DNA of 5,066 nt, from the NCBI GenBank assembly GCA_017860985.1, contig JAGFXG010000128.1:1-5066 (forward strand), read 5' to 3'. The translations under genes and the position numbers were made by a program. Origin of the DNA: Deltaproteobacteria bacterium. GTDB lineage: Bacteria > Desulfobacterota > Syntrophia > Syntrophales > Smithellaceae. The notes beneath the pieces are model-generated. The model was not told the origin of the DNA. It saw nothing but the letters and a program-made list of their open reading frames with translations, and searched no databases. Below, one piece after another: positions 1-5,066 of the stretch (position 1 is its first letter; every line of letters begins with the position of its first letter).

Positions 1-19
1 TTCTGCTCGTTTCTTAAAG

Positions 20-2284
20 TCATTTTTTTGTCATCACAAACACACCATCCCAGGGTTGCGCGGGGGGATTCTGCTTCAGATTTTTACATCTCTCAATATA
101 CATTGTCGATGCAAAATCGTCATGCTTTATTTTAAGTGCAACCTGGAACGCGGAAATTGCATCATCCCATTTCCCCTCCCTGTACAGAGTCAAAGCCCTG
201 GCAAAGTTCTCGATCAGGCTTTTAAAATCCGGTTCATCCTTCTTTTCTCCCAGCAATTCAAAGATTCTGACGGGCTTGATTTTACCTTTGACGCGCACAC
301 TGTCAAGCTCACGGCAGCACATGATGTCTTTTACGTTATTGTAGGTGAACTCGCTGATGATGATGCTGGTGCCGTATTCCTTGTTGGCGCTTTCCAGACG
401 CGAACCGAGATTGACCATGTCGCCTATGACGGTATAGTCAAAACGCATTGCCGAACCCATATTGCCGACGACCATTTCTCCGGAATTGACGCCGATTCCG
501 ATGTCAAAGACGGGTCGCCCCTCTGCCGTCCACTTATCCTGCAGCCGACGCAGCTCCCGCGTCATGGCCAGCGCGGTGAGGCATGCCCGCCGGGCGTGAT
601 CAGGCTGGTCAAGGGGTGCACCGAATACCGCCATGATTGCGTCTCCCATGTACTTGTCGAGCAGCCCGTCGAAATAAAATACCTGGTGGGTCATTGCCGT
701 GAGATATTCATTGAGCAGCATGACCAGCTCTTCCGGCGTCATTTTTTCGGAAATGGTTGTAAAACGACGGATATCTGAAAATAAAACGGTTAAGTCTTTC
801 CTGTCACCGCCGAGTTTGAGCTTGCCCGGGTCTTTGAGCATCTCATTGATGACCGAGGCGGTCAGATAGTACTGAAATGCGCCGCGTATTTTCTTCTTTT
901 CCCGCTCTTCTTTAAAGTAGTGGTAGATTGTAATGCCCAGATAAATCATTATCATTGTTATCAGCGGATAAACAAGATTCAGCCAGACACTGAACTGGAA
1001 AAAAGCTAAATAGTTGACGGCGATAAAAGCCGCAAGCATCAAAAAGGCTGCGGCCATTCCCGATATCGGCCGAAGGTGGCGAACCAGAAGACCCATGACC
1101 AGACCGAAAACGATAATCGCGCAAACATCAATCATGCGGGTGAAAGAAGAATGCGTGAGGAAGTTTCCATGCAGAATGTTGTCAATAATTGTGGCATGAA
1201 TTTCTACGCCCGGAAAGGCGGAGGAAAACGGTGTTACACGCAAGTCATAGATACCCGCGGCTGTTGCGCCCACCAGAACCATTTTGTCGCGGAAAGTATC
1301 CGGCGGAATTTTTCCGGAAAGGATATCGGTTACAGAATAATGGGGGAAGGTCCTTGGCGGTCCAAGATAGTTAATCAGGAGCTGTCCCGACTCATTCGTC
1401 GGGATTGTTATTTTGCCGATGTCGACACTCATTGCGCCGTATGGTTCCAGGTTGAGGGACAGAGCCGGAAAATCAAGATAGGAGCAAACCATTGAAACGG
1501 CCAGAGAGGAATAATAGTTTTCTCCAAAAGCGACGACCAGCGGCGCCCATCGATTGGATCCGTCACCGTCCGGCAGAGTGTTGAAATAGCCGCTGTTTTG
1601 CGCGGCGGAAGTTAGAATTGAAATGCTGGTCTCCGGGGCGAAAGCACGCGGCAGATAGCTATCATTGGGTTTTCCTGACGAGGAACGGATCATCGAATAG
1701 CGGGAATTTTCGATTCGCGAGGCATGCTCCTCCATTCTTTGCTCTGTGATATGCGCCAGTTCCCTTTCGTTCCCACGGACGGTAAAATGAAAAAAATAAC
1801 CGAGGGTAATATTGCCCGCTTTTTTAATGGATATGGCCAGGATGCCATCCGTGTCCGCTGAGGCTCTCTGCCTTTGCATCAGATTCAGAACATTTGAATC
1901 GGTGATCCCCCTCTTTTTCATTTCGGCGGTCAGCGCGTCGATGGTTTTGAGGTTTGCGCCGTCATCCGGTTCCGAAAAGACCATATCGAAACCGACTGCT
2001 TTTGCGCCTCCCTTTTTCAGCAGATCCACCAGCCGCGCGATTGTTGCACGCGGCCAGGGCCAGCGTCCCAGTTCGGAAATGCTTTTTTCGTCAATGGCAA
2101 CGATAACGGTTTCGCGTCCGGGGGCAAGCGGGCCGCGTGACGCCATGCGTAAATCCAGTGTCTTGAGTTCCATCAGGTGTAAAAACTGAAAATCAGACAG
2201 AAACAGAACAAGTGCAACCAGAATCACAAAAAAGGTGATTTTGACGGGTGTAACCCCTAAAATGGTTTTCAGTTTTTGATTCAT
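20..2284 (-). CDS. CHASE2-domain class III adenylate/guanylate cyclase
   Basis: Membrane sensor that probably makes cAMP from ATP in response to an extracytoplasmic signal. Residues use the ATG at 2284 (754 aa). Seen: one N-terminal membrane segment (about 16-32), an extracytoplasmic CHASE2 domain (about 33-376), three membrane helices (about 384-401, 407-429, 435-455), a charged linker, and a class III cyclase domain (about 493-680). Metal-binding Asp504 (in FSDIRRFT) and Asp548 (in DKYMGD) are present. Lys544 is the usual ATP-selecting lysine. Thr618 takes the place of the second selector Asp, as in class IIIb cyclases. Asn625 and Arg629, the transition-state residues, are intact, so it should be active. 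A short TPR-like helical pair (about 687-735) and a WDGV motif (745-748) end the protein, as is common in CHASE2 cyclases. An in-frame ATG at 2311 would add 9 residues but has no ribosome binding site. The ATG at 2284 has AGGGGAA upstream. The ligand is unknown. ATP specificity is inferred from family residues. Confidence 0.93.
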   Translation of the reverse strand: MNQKLKTILGVTPVKITFFVILVALVLFLSDFQFLHLMELKTLDLRMASRGPLAPGRETVIVAIDEKSISELGRWPWPRATIARLVDLLKKGGAKAVGFDMVFSEPDDGANLKTIDALTAEMKKRGITDSNVLNLMQRQRASADTDGILAISIKKAGNITLGYFFHFTVRGNERELAHITEQRMEEHASRIENSRYSMIRSSSGKPNDSYLPRAFAPETSISILTSAAQNSGYFNTLPDGDGSNRWAPLVVAFGENYYSSLAVSMVCSYLDFPALSLNLEPYGAMSVDIGKITIPTNESGQLLINYLGPPRTFPHYSVTDILSGKIPPDTFRDKMVLVGATAAGIYDLRVTPFSSAFPGVEIHATIIDNILHGNFLTHSSFTRMIDVCAIIVFGLVMGLLVRHLRPISGMAAAFLMLAAFIAVNYLAFFQFSVWLNLVYPLITMIMIYLGITIYHYFKEEREKKKIRGAFQYYLTASVINEMLKDPGKLKLGGDRKDLTVLFSDIRRFTTISEKMTPEELVMLLNEYLTAMTHQVFYFDGLLDKYMGDAIMAVFGAPLDQPDHARRACLTALAMTRELRRLQDKWTAEGRPVFDIGIGVNSGEMVVGNMGSAMRFDYTVIGDMVNLGSRLESANKEYGTSIIISEFTYNNVKDIMCCRELDSVRVKGKIKPVRIFELLGEKKDEPDFKSLIENFARALTLYREGKWDDAISAFQVALKIKHDDFASTMYIERCKNLKQNPPAQPWDGVFVMTKK

Positions 2285-2292
2285 GCAGAGGA

Positions 2293-2299
2293 TTCCCCT
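2293..2299 (-). promoter_or_regulatory. Ribosome binding site deciding the cyclase start
   Basis: On the minus strand AGGGGAA lies 8-10 bases before the ATG at 2284. The upstream alternative ATG at 2311 has no purine-rich element in the expected place. This supports the shorter 754-residue product. Confidence 0.5.
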
Positions 2300-2306
2300 G
2301 CAAAAA

Positions 2307-2334
2307 AGCATATCAAAGCAACAGGTAAAGTCAA
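2307..2334 (-). promoter_or_regulatory. Possible sigma70-type promoter for the cyclase
   Basis: On the minus strand TTGACT (2334-2329) is followed after 16 bases by TATGCT (2312-2307), 5/6 and 4/6 matches to the -35 and -10 consensus. Transcription would begin near 2300. That leaves a leader of about 16 bases and excludes the ATG at 2311 as a start codon. The short leader makes this call tentative. Confidence 0.35.
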
Positions 2335-2440
2335 GCTGTCCTTTGGCGCGGCGGCAGTGTTGTGCCGGACATCAGACGAGGCATATCGTCGGCTGAATTC
2401 ATGCGATTCACAAAAAATACATGAAAAAGTCAATCAATGC

Positions 2441-2469
2441 TTGAAAGAAAAATTATTTTGAACTAAAAT
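2441..2469 (+). promoter_or_regulatory. Sigma70-type promoter for the desulforedoxin-like gene
   Basis: TTGAAA (2441-2446), a 17-base spacer and TAAAAT (2464-2469) each match 5 of 6 consensus positions. The surrounding sequence is strongly AT-rich. Transcription would begin near 2476, giving a leader of nearly 60 bases before the ATG at 2534. No clear operator or riboswitch fold was seen in the leader. Confidence 0.55.
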
Positions 2470-2519
2470 TAAATAAATATGGTTAACAAGAGGGCGGAAG
2501 TTGAGACCCATCAACAACG

Positions 2520-2525
2520 AGGAGG
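2520..2525 (+). promoter_or_regulatory. Ribosome binding site deciding the start at 2534
   Basis: A full AGGAGG lies 8 bases before the ATG at 2534. The longer reading frame beginning at TTG 2501 would place this element inside the coding region. ATG 2534 is therefore preferred, and the protein then begins directly at its conserved-looking head. Confidence 0.8.
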
Positions 2526-2533
2526 GAGTGCAA

Positions 2534-2845
2534 ATGTCAAAAGTAAGACCGGGTGATGTTCTGAGTTGTGAAGTATGTGGACTTTCTGTCATTGTGGATG
2601 AAGAATGCGGATGCGCGATTGCCGAGCTGATCTGCTGTGAGGAACCGATGGAAAACAAAGGTCCGAAACCGCCAAAAAAAGTCGCCGCTGCGCCGAAGAA
2701 AAAAGCGGCTGTGAAAAAGACAAAACCGCCCAAAAAAGTGGCTGCCGCGCCGAAGAAAAAAGTGGCTGTGAAAAAGGCGAAACCGGCTGCAAAAAAGCCC
2801 GCGTCAAAGAAACCGGCTGCAAAAAAGAAAGCGGCAAAAAAATAA
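2534..2845 (+). CDS. Desulforedoxin-like Cys-rich protein with histone H1-like tail
   Basis: 103 residues in two distinct halves. The head (1-41) resembles desulforedoxin and the N-terminal domain of desulfoferrodoxin. It has a CxxC pair (Cys12, Cys15), then the adjacent pair Cys34-Cys35 followed by EEPM. In that family these four Cys bind one Fe or Zn. An extra Cys25-Gly-Cys27 lies between the pairs and is not part of the classic site as I know it. The tail (about 42-103) is almost entirely Lys, Ala, Pro and Val, with PKKK, KKP and AAKK units as in histone H1 C-termini and AlgP-like bacterial proteins. Such tails usually bind DNA or other polyanions. It has its own promoter and a strong ribosome binding site, and no partner gene in an obvious operon. 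The function of the combined protein is unknown. A metal- or redox-linked nucleoid protein is a guess. The gene call itself is secure. Confidence 0.85.
   Translation: MSKVRPGDVLSCEVCGLSVIVDEECGCAIAELICCEEPMENKGPKPPKKVAAAPKKKAAVKKTKPPKKVAAAPKKKVAVKKAKPAAKKPASKKPAAKKKAAKK
2669..2782 (+). repeat. Tandem 57-bp in-frame duplication in the Lys/Ala-rich tail
   Basis: Two adjacent 57-base units (2669-2725 and 2726-2782) differ at 7 positions by my alignment. Four differences are synonymous, and the other three change 2 of 19 residues (Ala to Val, Thr to Ala). A third, degenerate unit follows from 2783. Within it a 19-base repeat occurs at 2779-2797 and 2809-2827. The array looks like growth of the tail by unequal exchange or slippage, with the protein sequence then kept. 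Confidence 0.85.
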
Positions 2846-2932
2846 CATGAATTGATCATACATGGCTGACAGGATCCCTGCCCCGAATGAGGAGCGCATG
2901 GTTTTTTGCTTTCTGATTTCAGGGGGACGGTA

Positions 2933-3157
2933 TTGATAACAGAAAAATTCAGACTTTTTATGAAAAAATCAGTGCATCAAAATGGCACAACACAGGTTGT
3001 GCCATTTTCTGTTCAAAAAACCGTCAGAAACAATGTCTGGTGCGAAAAGTTCGGTTACTTTATTGATCTGGATGCCTGCCGGGCAAGGTCTTTTCAAAAA
3101 AAGGCCTGCCGCCTTTGTTTTTCGACACAAATCCAGTTATCATTACCTTTTGATTAA
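2933..3157 (+). CDS. Possible small Cys4 (zinc-ribbon-like) protein
   Basis: Tentative small gene. The C-terminal half looks protein-like: four Cys spaced C-x11-C-x9-C-x2-C, aromatic and charged residues between them (start CEKFGYFIDLD), and an end in SLPFD. This suggests a small Zn- or Fe-binding domain, but I cannot name the family. The start is uncertain. TTG at 2933 follows AGGGGG by 6 bases and gives 74 residues. ATG at 2960 gives 65 residues but has no ribosome binding site. Against the call, two hairpins lie inside the frame (2979-3008 and 3096-3120), and the first 25 or so residues are unremarkable. It could be a real gene with structured mRNA, a gene remnant, or chance. It lies on the same strand as the desulforedoxin-like gene and 87 bases or more after it, so read-through expression is possible. 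Confidence 0.4.
   Translation: MITEKFRLFMKKSVHQNGTTQVVPFSVQKTVRNNVWCEKFGYFIDLDACRARSFQKKACRLCFSTQIQLSLPFD
2979..3008. terminator. Perfect 13-bp hairpin, possible bidirectional terminator
   Basis: AAAATGGCACAAC and its exact complement flank the 4-base loop ACAG. The stem begins with four A and ends with four T, so either strand gives a stem ending in a short U run. It lies 133 bases after the plus-strand desulforedoxin-like gene and 175 bases beyond the end of the minus-strand ATPase gene. That suits a shared terminator between convergent genes. The U run is short, so a protein-binding site or other structured element is also possible. Confidence 0.55.
3096..3120 (-). terminator. Rho-independent terminator of the ATPase gene, possibly bidirectional
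   Basis: Read on the minus strand, AAAGGC and GCCTTT pair around a 5-base loop and run into a tract of seven T. The hairpin sits about 65 bases after the ATPase stop codon. Past one mismatch, three more A-T pairs extend the stem. On the plus strand the same hairpin is followed by GTTTTT, so it may also stop rightward transcription. It overlaps the tentative Cys4 ORF. Confidence 0.6.
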
Positions 3158-3183
3158 GTCGATTCCGCGTATTTCAATGATTC

Positions 3184-4704
3184 CTACTTGCCTTTACCCA
3201 GAATAGAACCCAGGACACCTCGGATGATTTGCCGTCCGACGGATGAACCGATCGATCGGGCCACGCTTTTGGCCGCGGCCTGCACCAGACCTTCTGTTTT
3301 TCCTCCCCGGGGGCCGGTGCGACCGAACAAAAGGTCGCTGAAGCCGCCGCCCGATGATCCGCCGTTTTGGGTGGCCGTGCTTTGCGTACCACGCTGTTCG
3401 GCCGGTTGCGCGGGTGTCGGTGCGGTCTGCACGGAAGCGCGCAGTTTTTCATAAGCTGATTCTCGGTCCAGTGTTTTTTCATAGTGCCCGTAGATCGTCG
3501 AGCTTTTAATGGCTGCCGATCGCTCGGTTTCACTCAGCACGCCGAGTCTTGAGCAGGGTGCGATGACAAAGGATCTTTCCACCTGAGCCGGACGGCCTTT
3601 TTCATCCAGAAAAGAAATCAGTGCTTCGCCGACGCCCAACTCCGTGATGGCGTCAACAGTGTTGAAGGCGGGATTGGGCCGCATGGTATCCGCCGCTGTT
3701 TTGACCGCTTTCTGATCGCGAGGCGTAAACGCCCGCAGGGCGTGCTGTACACGGTTACCCATCTGGCCCAGGACGGTTTCAGGAATGTCCAGCGGATTTT
3801 GCGTGACGAAGTACACACCCACGCCCTTGGAACGAATCAGACGCACCACCTGTTCAATCTTTTCCAGAAGGGCGGCCGGCGCATCGTTAAACAGTAGATG
3901 CGCTTCGTCAAAGAAGAAGACGAGCTTGGGTTTTTCGACATCTCCCACTTCGGGAAGCTGCTCAAAGAGTTCGGCCAGCATCCACAGCAGGAAGGTGGAG
4001 TAGAGTTTGGGATTGTTGTAAAGTTTATCGGCGGCGAGGACATTGAGAACGCCGCGTCCTTCACCGTCCGTTTGCATCAGGTCGGTGATGTCCAGCATCG
4101 GCTCCCCGAAGAATTTGTCGCCCCCCTGTTCGTCCAGTTGTATAAGGCCGCGCTGAATTGCGCCGATGGATGCCGCGGAAATGTTGCCGTATTCAGTGGT
4201 GAACTGTTTGGCGTTGTCACCCACAAACTGGATCATGGCCCTCAGGTCTTTCAAGTCCAGCAAAAGCATGCCGTTGTCGTCGGCAATTTTGAAGACCAGT
4301 GTCAGCACGCCGGACTGGGTTTCGTTGAGATTGAGCAGCCTCGCCAGCAGAAGCGGCCCCATGTCGGATATGGTGGCGCGCACGGGGTGCCCCTTTTCCC
4401 CGAATACATCCCAGAATACGGCTGTATTGGCACGCGGTTTAAAGTCTTTGATGCCGATCGATTCCAGCCTTTTTAACATTTTTTCGGAGGCTACGCCTGC
4501 CGCCCCGATGCCCGAGAGGTCTCCCTTCACATCAGCCATAAAGACCGGAACGCCGATAGAGGCGAAGGATTCGGCCATTTTTTGCAGCGTCACGGTTTTT
4601 CCGGTGCCCGTGGCGCCGGTGATCAATCCGTGGCGGTTGGCCATGTTCGGCAGCAAGACAATCTCTTTTCCCTGGGACATTGCGATCACTAACGGTGCAG
4701 CCAT
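3184..4704 (-). CDS. yjgR: HerA-like P-loop ATPase of the YjgR/DUF853 family
   Basis: A 506-residue cytoplasmic ATPase related to the HerA/FtsK group of DNA-translocating motors. The length matches E. coli YjgR, about 500 residues. Seen: Walker A GATGTGKT (30-37), a DVKGDLSG stretch (58-65), Walker [10 protein letters not shown] with Asp266 and Glu267, a sensor-like FVTQNP (299-304), and arginine candidates Arg318 and Arg324 in the GNRVQHALR segment. After about residue 425 comes a low-complexity linker rich in Pro, Gln, Thr and Gly. The protein ends in a basic amphipathic tail (about 472-506), a pattern I recall from YjgR proteins. The ATG at 4704 has AAGGAG five bases upstream, and a strong promoter precedes it. 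All key motifs are intact. The physiological role of this family is poorly known. Unlike archaeal herA, no nurA nuclease gene is adjacent. The symbol follows family resemblance only. Confidence 0.93.
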   Translation of the reverse strand: MAAPLVIAMSQGKEIVLLPNMANRHGLITGATGTGKTVTLQKMAESFASIGVPVFMADVKGDLSGIGAAGVASEKMLKRLESIGIKDFKPRANTAVFWDVFGEKGHPVRATISDMGPLLLARLLNLNETQSGVLTLVFKIADDNGMLLLDLKDLRAMIQFVGDNAKQFTTEYGNISAASIGAIQRGLIQLDEQGGDKFFGEPMLDITDLMQTDGEGRGVLNVLAADKLYNNPKLYSTFLLWMLAELFEQLPEVGDVEKPKLVFFFDEAHLLFNDAPAALLEKIEQVVRLIRSKGVGVYFVTQNPLDIPETVLGQMGNRVQHALRAFTPRDQKAVKTAADTMRPNPAFNTVDAITELGVGEALISFLDEKGRPAQVERSFVIAPCSRLGVLSETERSAAIKSSTIYGHYEKTLDRESAYEKLRASVQTAPTPAQPAEQRGTQSTATQNGGSSGGGFSDLLFGRTGPRGGKTEGLVQAAAKSVARSIGSSVGRQIIRGVLGSILGKGK

Positions 4705-4709
4705 ATTTG

Positions 4710-4715
4710 CTCCTT
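4710..4715 (-). promoter_or_regulatory. Ribosome binding site of the ATPase gene
   Basis: AAGGAG on the minus strand lies five bases before the ATG at 4704 and supports that start codon. No better upstream start is seen. Confidence 0.75.
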
Positions 4716-4767
4716 GCGGGTGAGGTGATGGTTCAACCTGCTTGATAAAGACTTTACTGACGAGGCG

Positions 4768-4796
4768 ACTATAAAAACAAGTCCAGTCAATGTCAA
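4768..4796 (-). promoter_or_regulatory. Near-consensus sigma70 promoter for the ATPase gene
   Basis: On the minus strand TTGACA (4796-4791, perfect -35) is followed by a 17-base spacer and TATAGT (4773-4768, 5 of 6). Transcription would begin near 4761, giving a leader of nearly 60 bases. The high quality suggests constitutive, housekeeping expression. No operator was recognised. Confidence 0.75.
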
Positions 4797-4854
4797 GAAA
4801 TAATCGGTGTTTACGACCGGCAGAATGTTCGGGTTATCCAGGTTGTTTCATCAC

Positions 4855-4883
4855 TTGCAAACTATTTATTAAAAGCTTATAAA
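4855..4883 (+). promoter_or_regulatory. Possible promoter for the SDR gene
   Basis: TTGCAA (4855-4860), a 17-base spacer and TATAAA (4878-4883) match 4 and 5 of 6 consensus positions. Transcription would begin near 4890, about 76 bases before the ATG. A second AT-rich candidate -10 (TATAAA at 4938-4943) has only a poor -35. The choice between them is uncertain. Confidence 0.35.
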
Positions 4884-4950
4884 TTAGCGCAAAGCTGCAA
4901 GGCAACAACGGGCAATTCATAGTATTATTGCAATCTATATAAAAACAGAC

Positions 4951-4956
4951 AGGAGG
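4951..4956 (+). promoter_or_regulatory. Ribosome binding site deciding the SDR start
   Basis: AGGAGG lies nine bases before the ATG at 4966. An in-frame ATG at 4957 directly abuts this element, too close for initiation, so 4966 is preferred. Confidence 0.75.
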
Positions 4957-4965
4957 ATGAAAATT

Positions 4966-5066
4966 ATGGGGAATGTTTTTGATTTTTCGGGAAAAACGGC
5001 AATTGTTACAGGCGCCGGAAGGGGAATTGGCCGGGTGATTGCTCTGGGTTTGGCCGAATCAGGTGC
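4966..5066 (+). CDS. SDR-family NAD(P)-dependent oxidoreductase, N-terminal part
   Basis: Only the first 33 codons and two bases of the next are inside the window, and the right edge cuts the gene. The visible part is the start of a short-chain dehydrogenase/reductase Rossmann fold: a FSGKTAIVTG beta strand leading into the cofactor-binding motif TGAGRGIG (residues 15-22), followed by the helix RVIALGLAESG. This is the classical SDR TGxxxGIG pattern. Family members reduce or oxidise carbonyl or hydroxyl groups with NAD(H) or NADP(H). FabG-like 3-oxoacyl reductases and many others share this N-terminus, so no substrate can be assigned. The catalytic Ser-Tyr-Lys residues would lie outside the window. 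It is divergent from the ATPase gene, with a 261-base shared upstream region. Confidence 0.9.
   Translation, partial: MGNVFDFSGKTAIVTGAGRGIGRVIALGLAESG

Larger units (their letters stand above)
2846..3183. other. Convergent intergenic interval with two hairpins and a tentative small ORF
   Basis: This 338-base stretch separates the plus-strand desulforedoxin-like gene from the minus-strand ATPase gene. From 2846 to about 2930 I see no gene, only a weak short inverted repeat around CAGGATCCCTG. The remainder holds the hairpins at 2979-3008 and 3096-3120 and the possible Cys4 ORF, each listed separately. No tRNA or recognisable small RNA was found. Confidence 0.6.

Noticed and set aside
56..778. 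Plus-strand 240-residue open frame
   Set aside because: It lies opposite the catalytic half of the cyclase gene, has no recognisable domain, and its length is explained by codon bias of the real gene.
2375..2390. Inverted repeat GACGA-N6-TCGTC in the divergent intergenic region
   Set aside because: A five-bp stem of this kind is expected by chance and has no T tract or clear placement relative to either promoter.
2397..2412. Possible CRP-type site (TCACA half) near the cyclase promoter
   Set aside because: The left half is ATTCA, matching TGTGA at only two of five positions. A cAMP feedback site would be appealing, but the sequence does not support it.
2434..2859. Minus-strand 141-residue frame rich in Phe, Ala and Gly that looks like a membrane protein
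   Set aside because: It is the antisense reading of the Lys/Ala-rich tail (AAA codons read as Phe, Lys/Ala repeats as Phe/Ala/Gly). The plus strand has the promoter, ribosome binding site and Cys motif.
2982..3206. Second overlapping plus-strand frame of 74 residues in the convergent interval
   Set aside because: It begins inside the perfect hairpin, has no ribosome binding site, and its sequence looks random compared with the Cys4 frame it overlaps.
3898..4476. Plus-strand 192-residue open frame opposite the ATPase, and a similar one at 4166-4723
   Set aside because: Both are antisense to a gene with clear Walker motifs and show no domain or credible start of their own.
4746..4756. Short palindrome TAAAG-A-CTTTA in the ATPase leader
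   Set aside because: Only five base pairs with a one-base centre. It cannot form a hairpin and is too short to call an operator.

Overview
The window holds five protein-coding loci: three well supported, one small and tentative, and one cut by the right edge. No rRNA, tRNA, CRISPR array or insertion sequence was seen. Base composition looks moderate, near 50% GC by eye. The gene set is a CHASE2 nucleotidyl cyclase, a desulforedoxin-like protein, a HerA-type ATPase of the YjgR/DUF853 family and an SDR oxidoreductase. This suggests an anaerobic Gram-negative bacterium, most likely Desulfobacterota (old Deltaproteobacteria). That placement is inference, resting mainly on the desulforedoxin-like domain, and there is no phylogenetic marker gene here.

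Layout from left to right. (1) Positions 20-2284, minus strand: a membrane-bound CHASE2 sensor joined to a class III nucleotidyl cyclase, probably an adenylate cyclase. (2) Positions 2285-2533: a divergent intergenic region with a good sigma70-type promoter reading right. (3) Positions 2534-2845, plus strand: a 103-residue protein with a Cys-rich desulforedoxin-like head and a Lys/Ala/Pro tail like histone H1. (4) Positions 2846-3183: a convergent interval with two terminator-like hairpins. A possible 65-74 residue Cys4 mini-protein overlaps both hairpins. (5) Positions 3184-4704, minus strand: a HerA-like P-loop ATPase with a near-consensus promoter at 4768-4796. (6) Positions 4966-5066, plus strand: the first 33 codons of an SDR-family NAD(P)-dependent oxidoreductase.

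The genes appear to be separate transcription units, since adjacent ones are divergent or convergent, apart from the desulforedoxin-like gene and the possible Cys4 ORF, which share a strand. Nothing in the layout ties them into one pathway. The most unusual item is the small protein at 2534-2845. It joins a metal-binding Cys motif to a DNA- or polyanion-binding type of tail, and the tail contains a tandem 57-bp duplication. The second point of interest is the Cys-rich small ORF just after it, whose reading frame conflicts with two strong hairpins.
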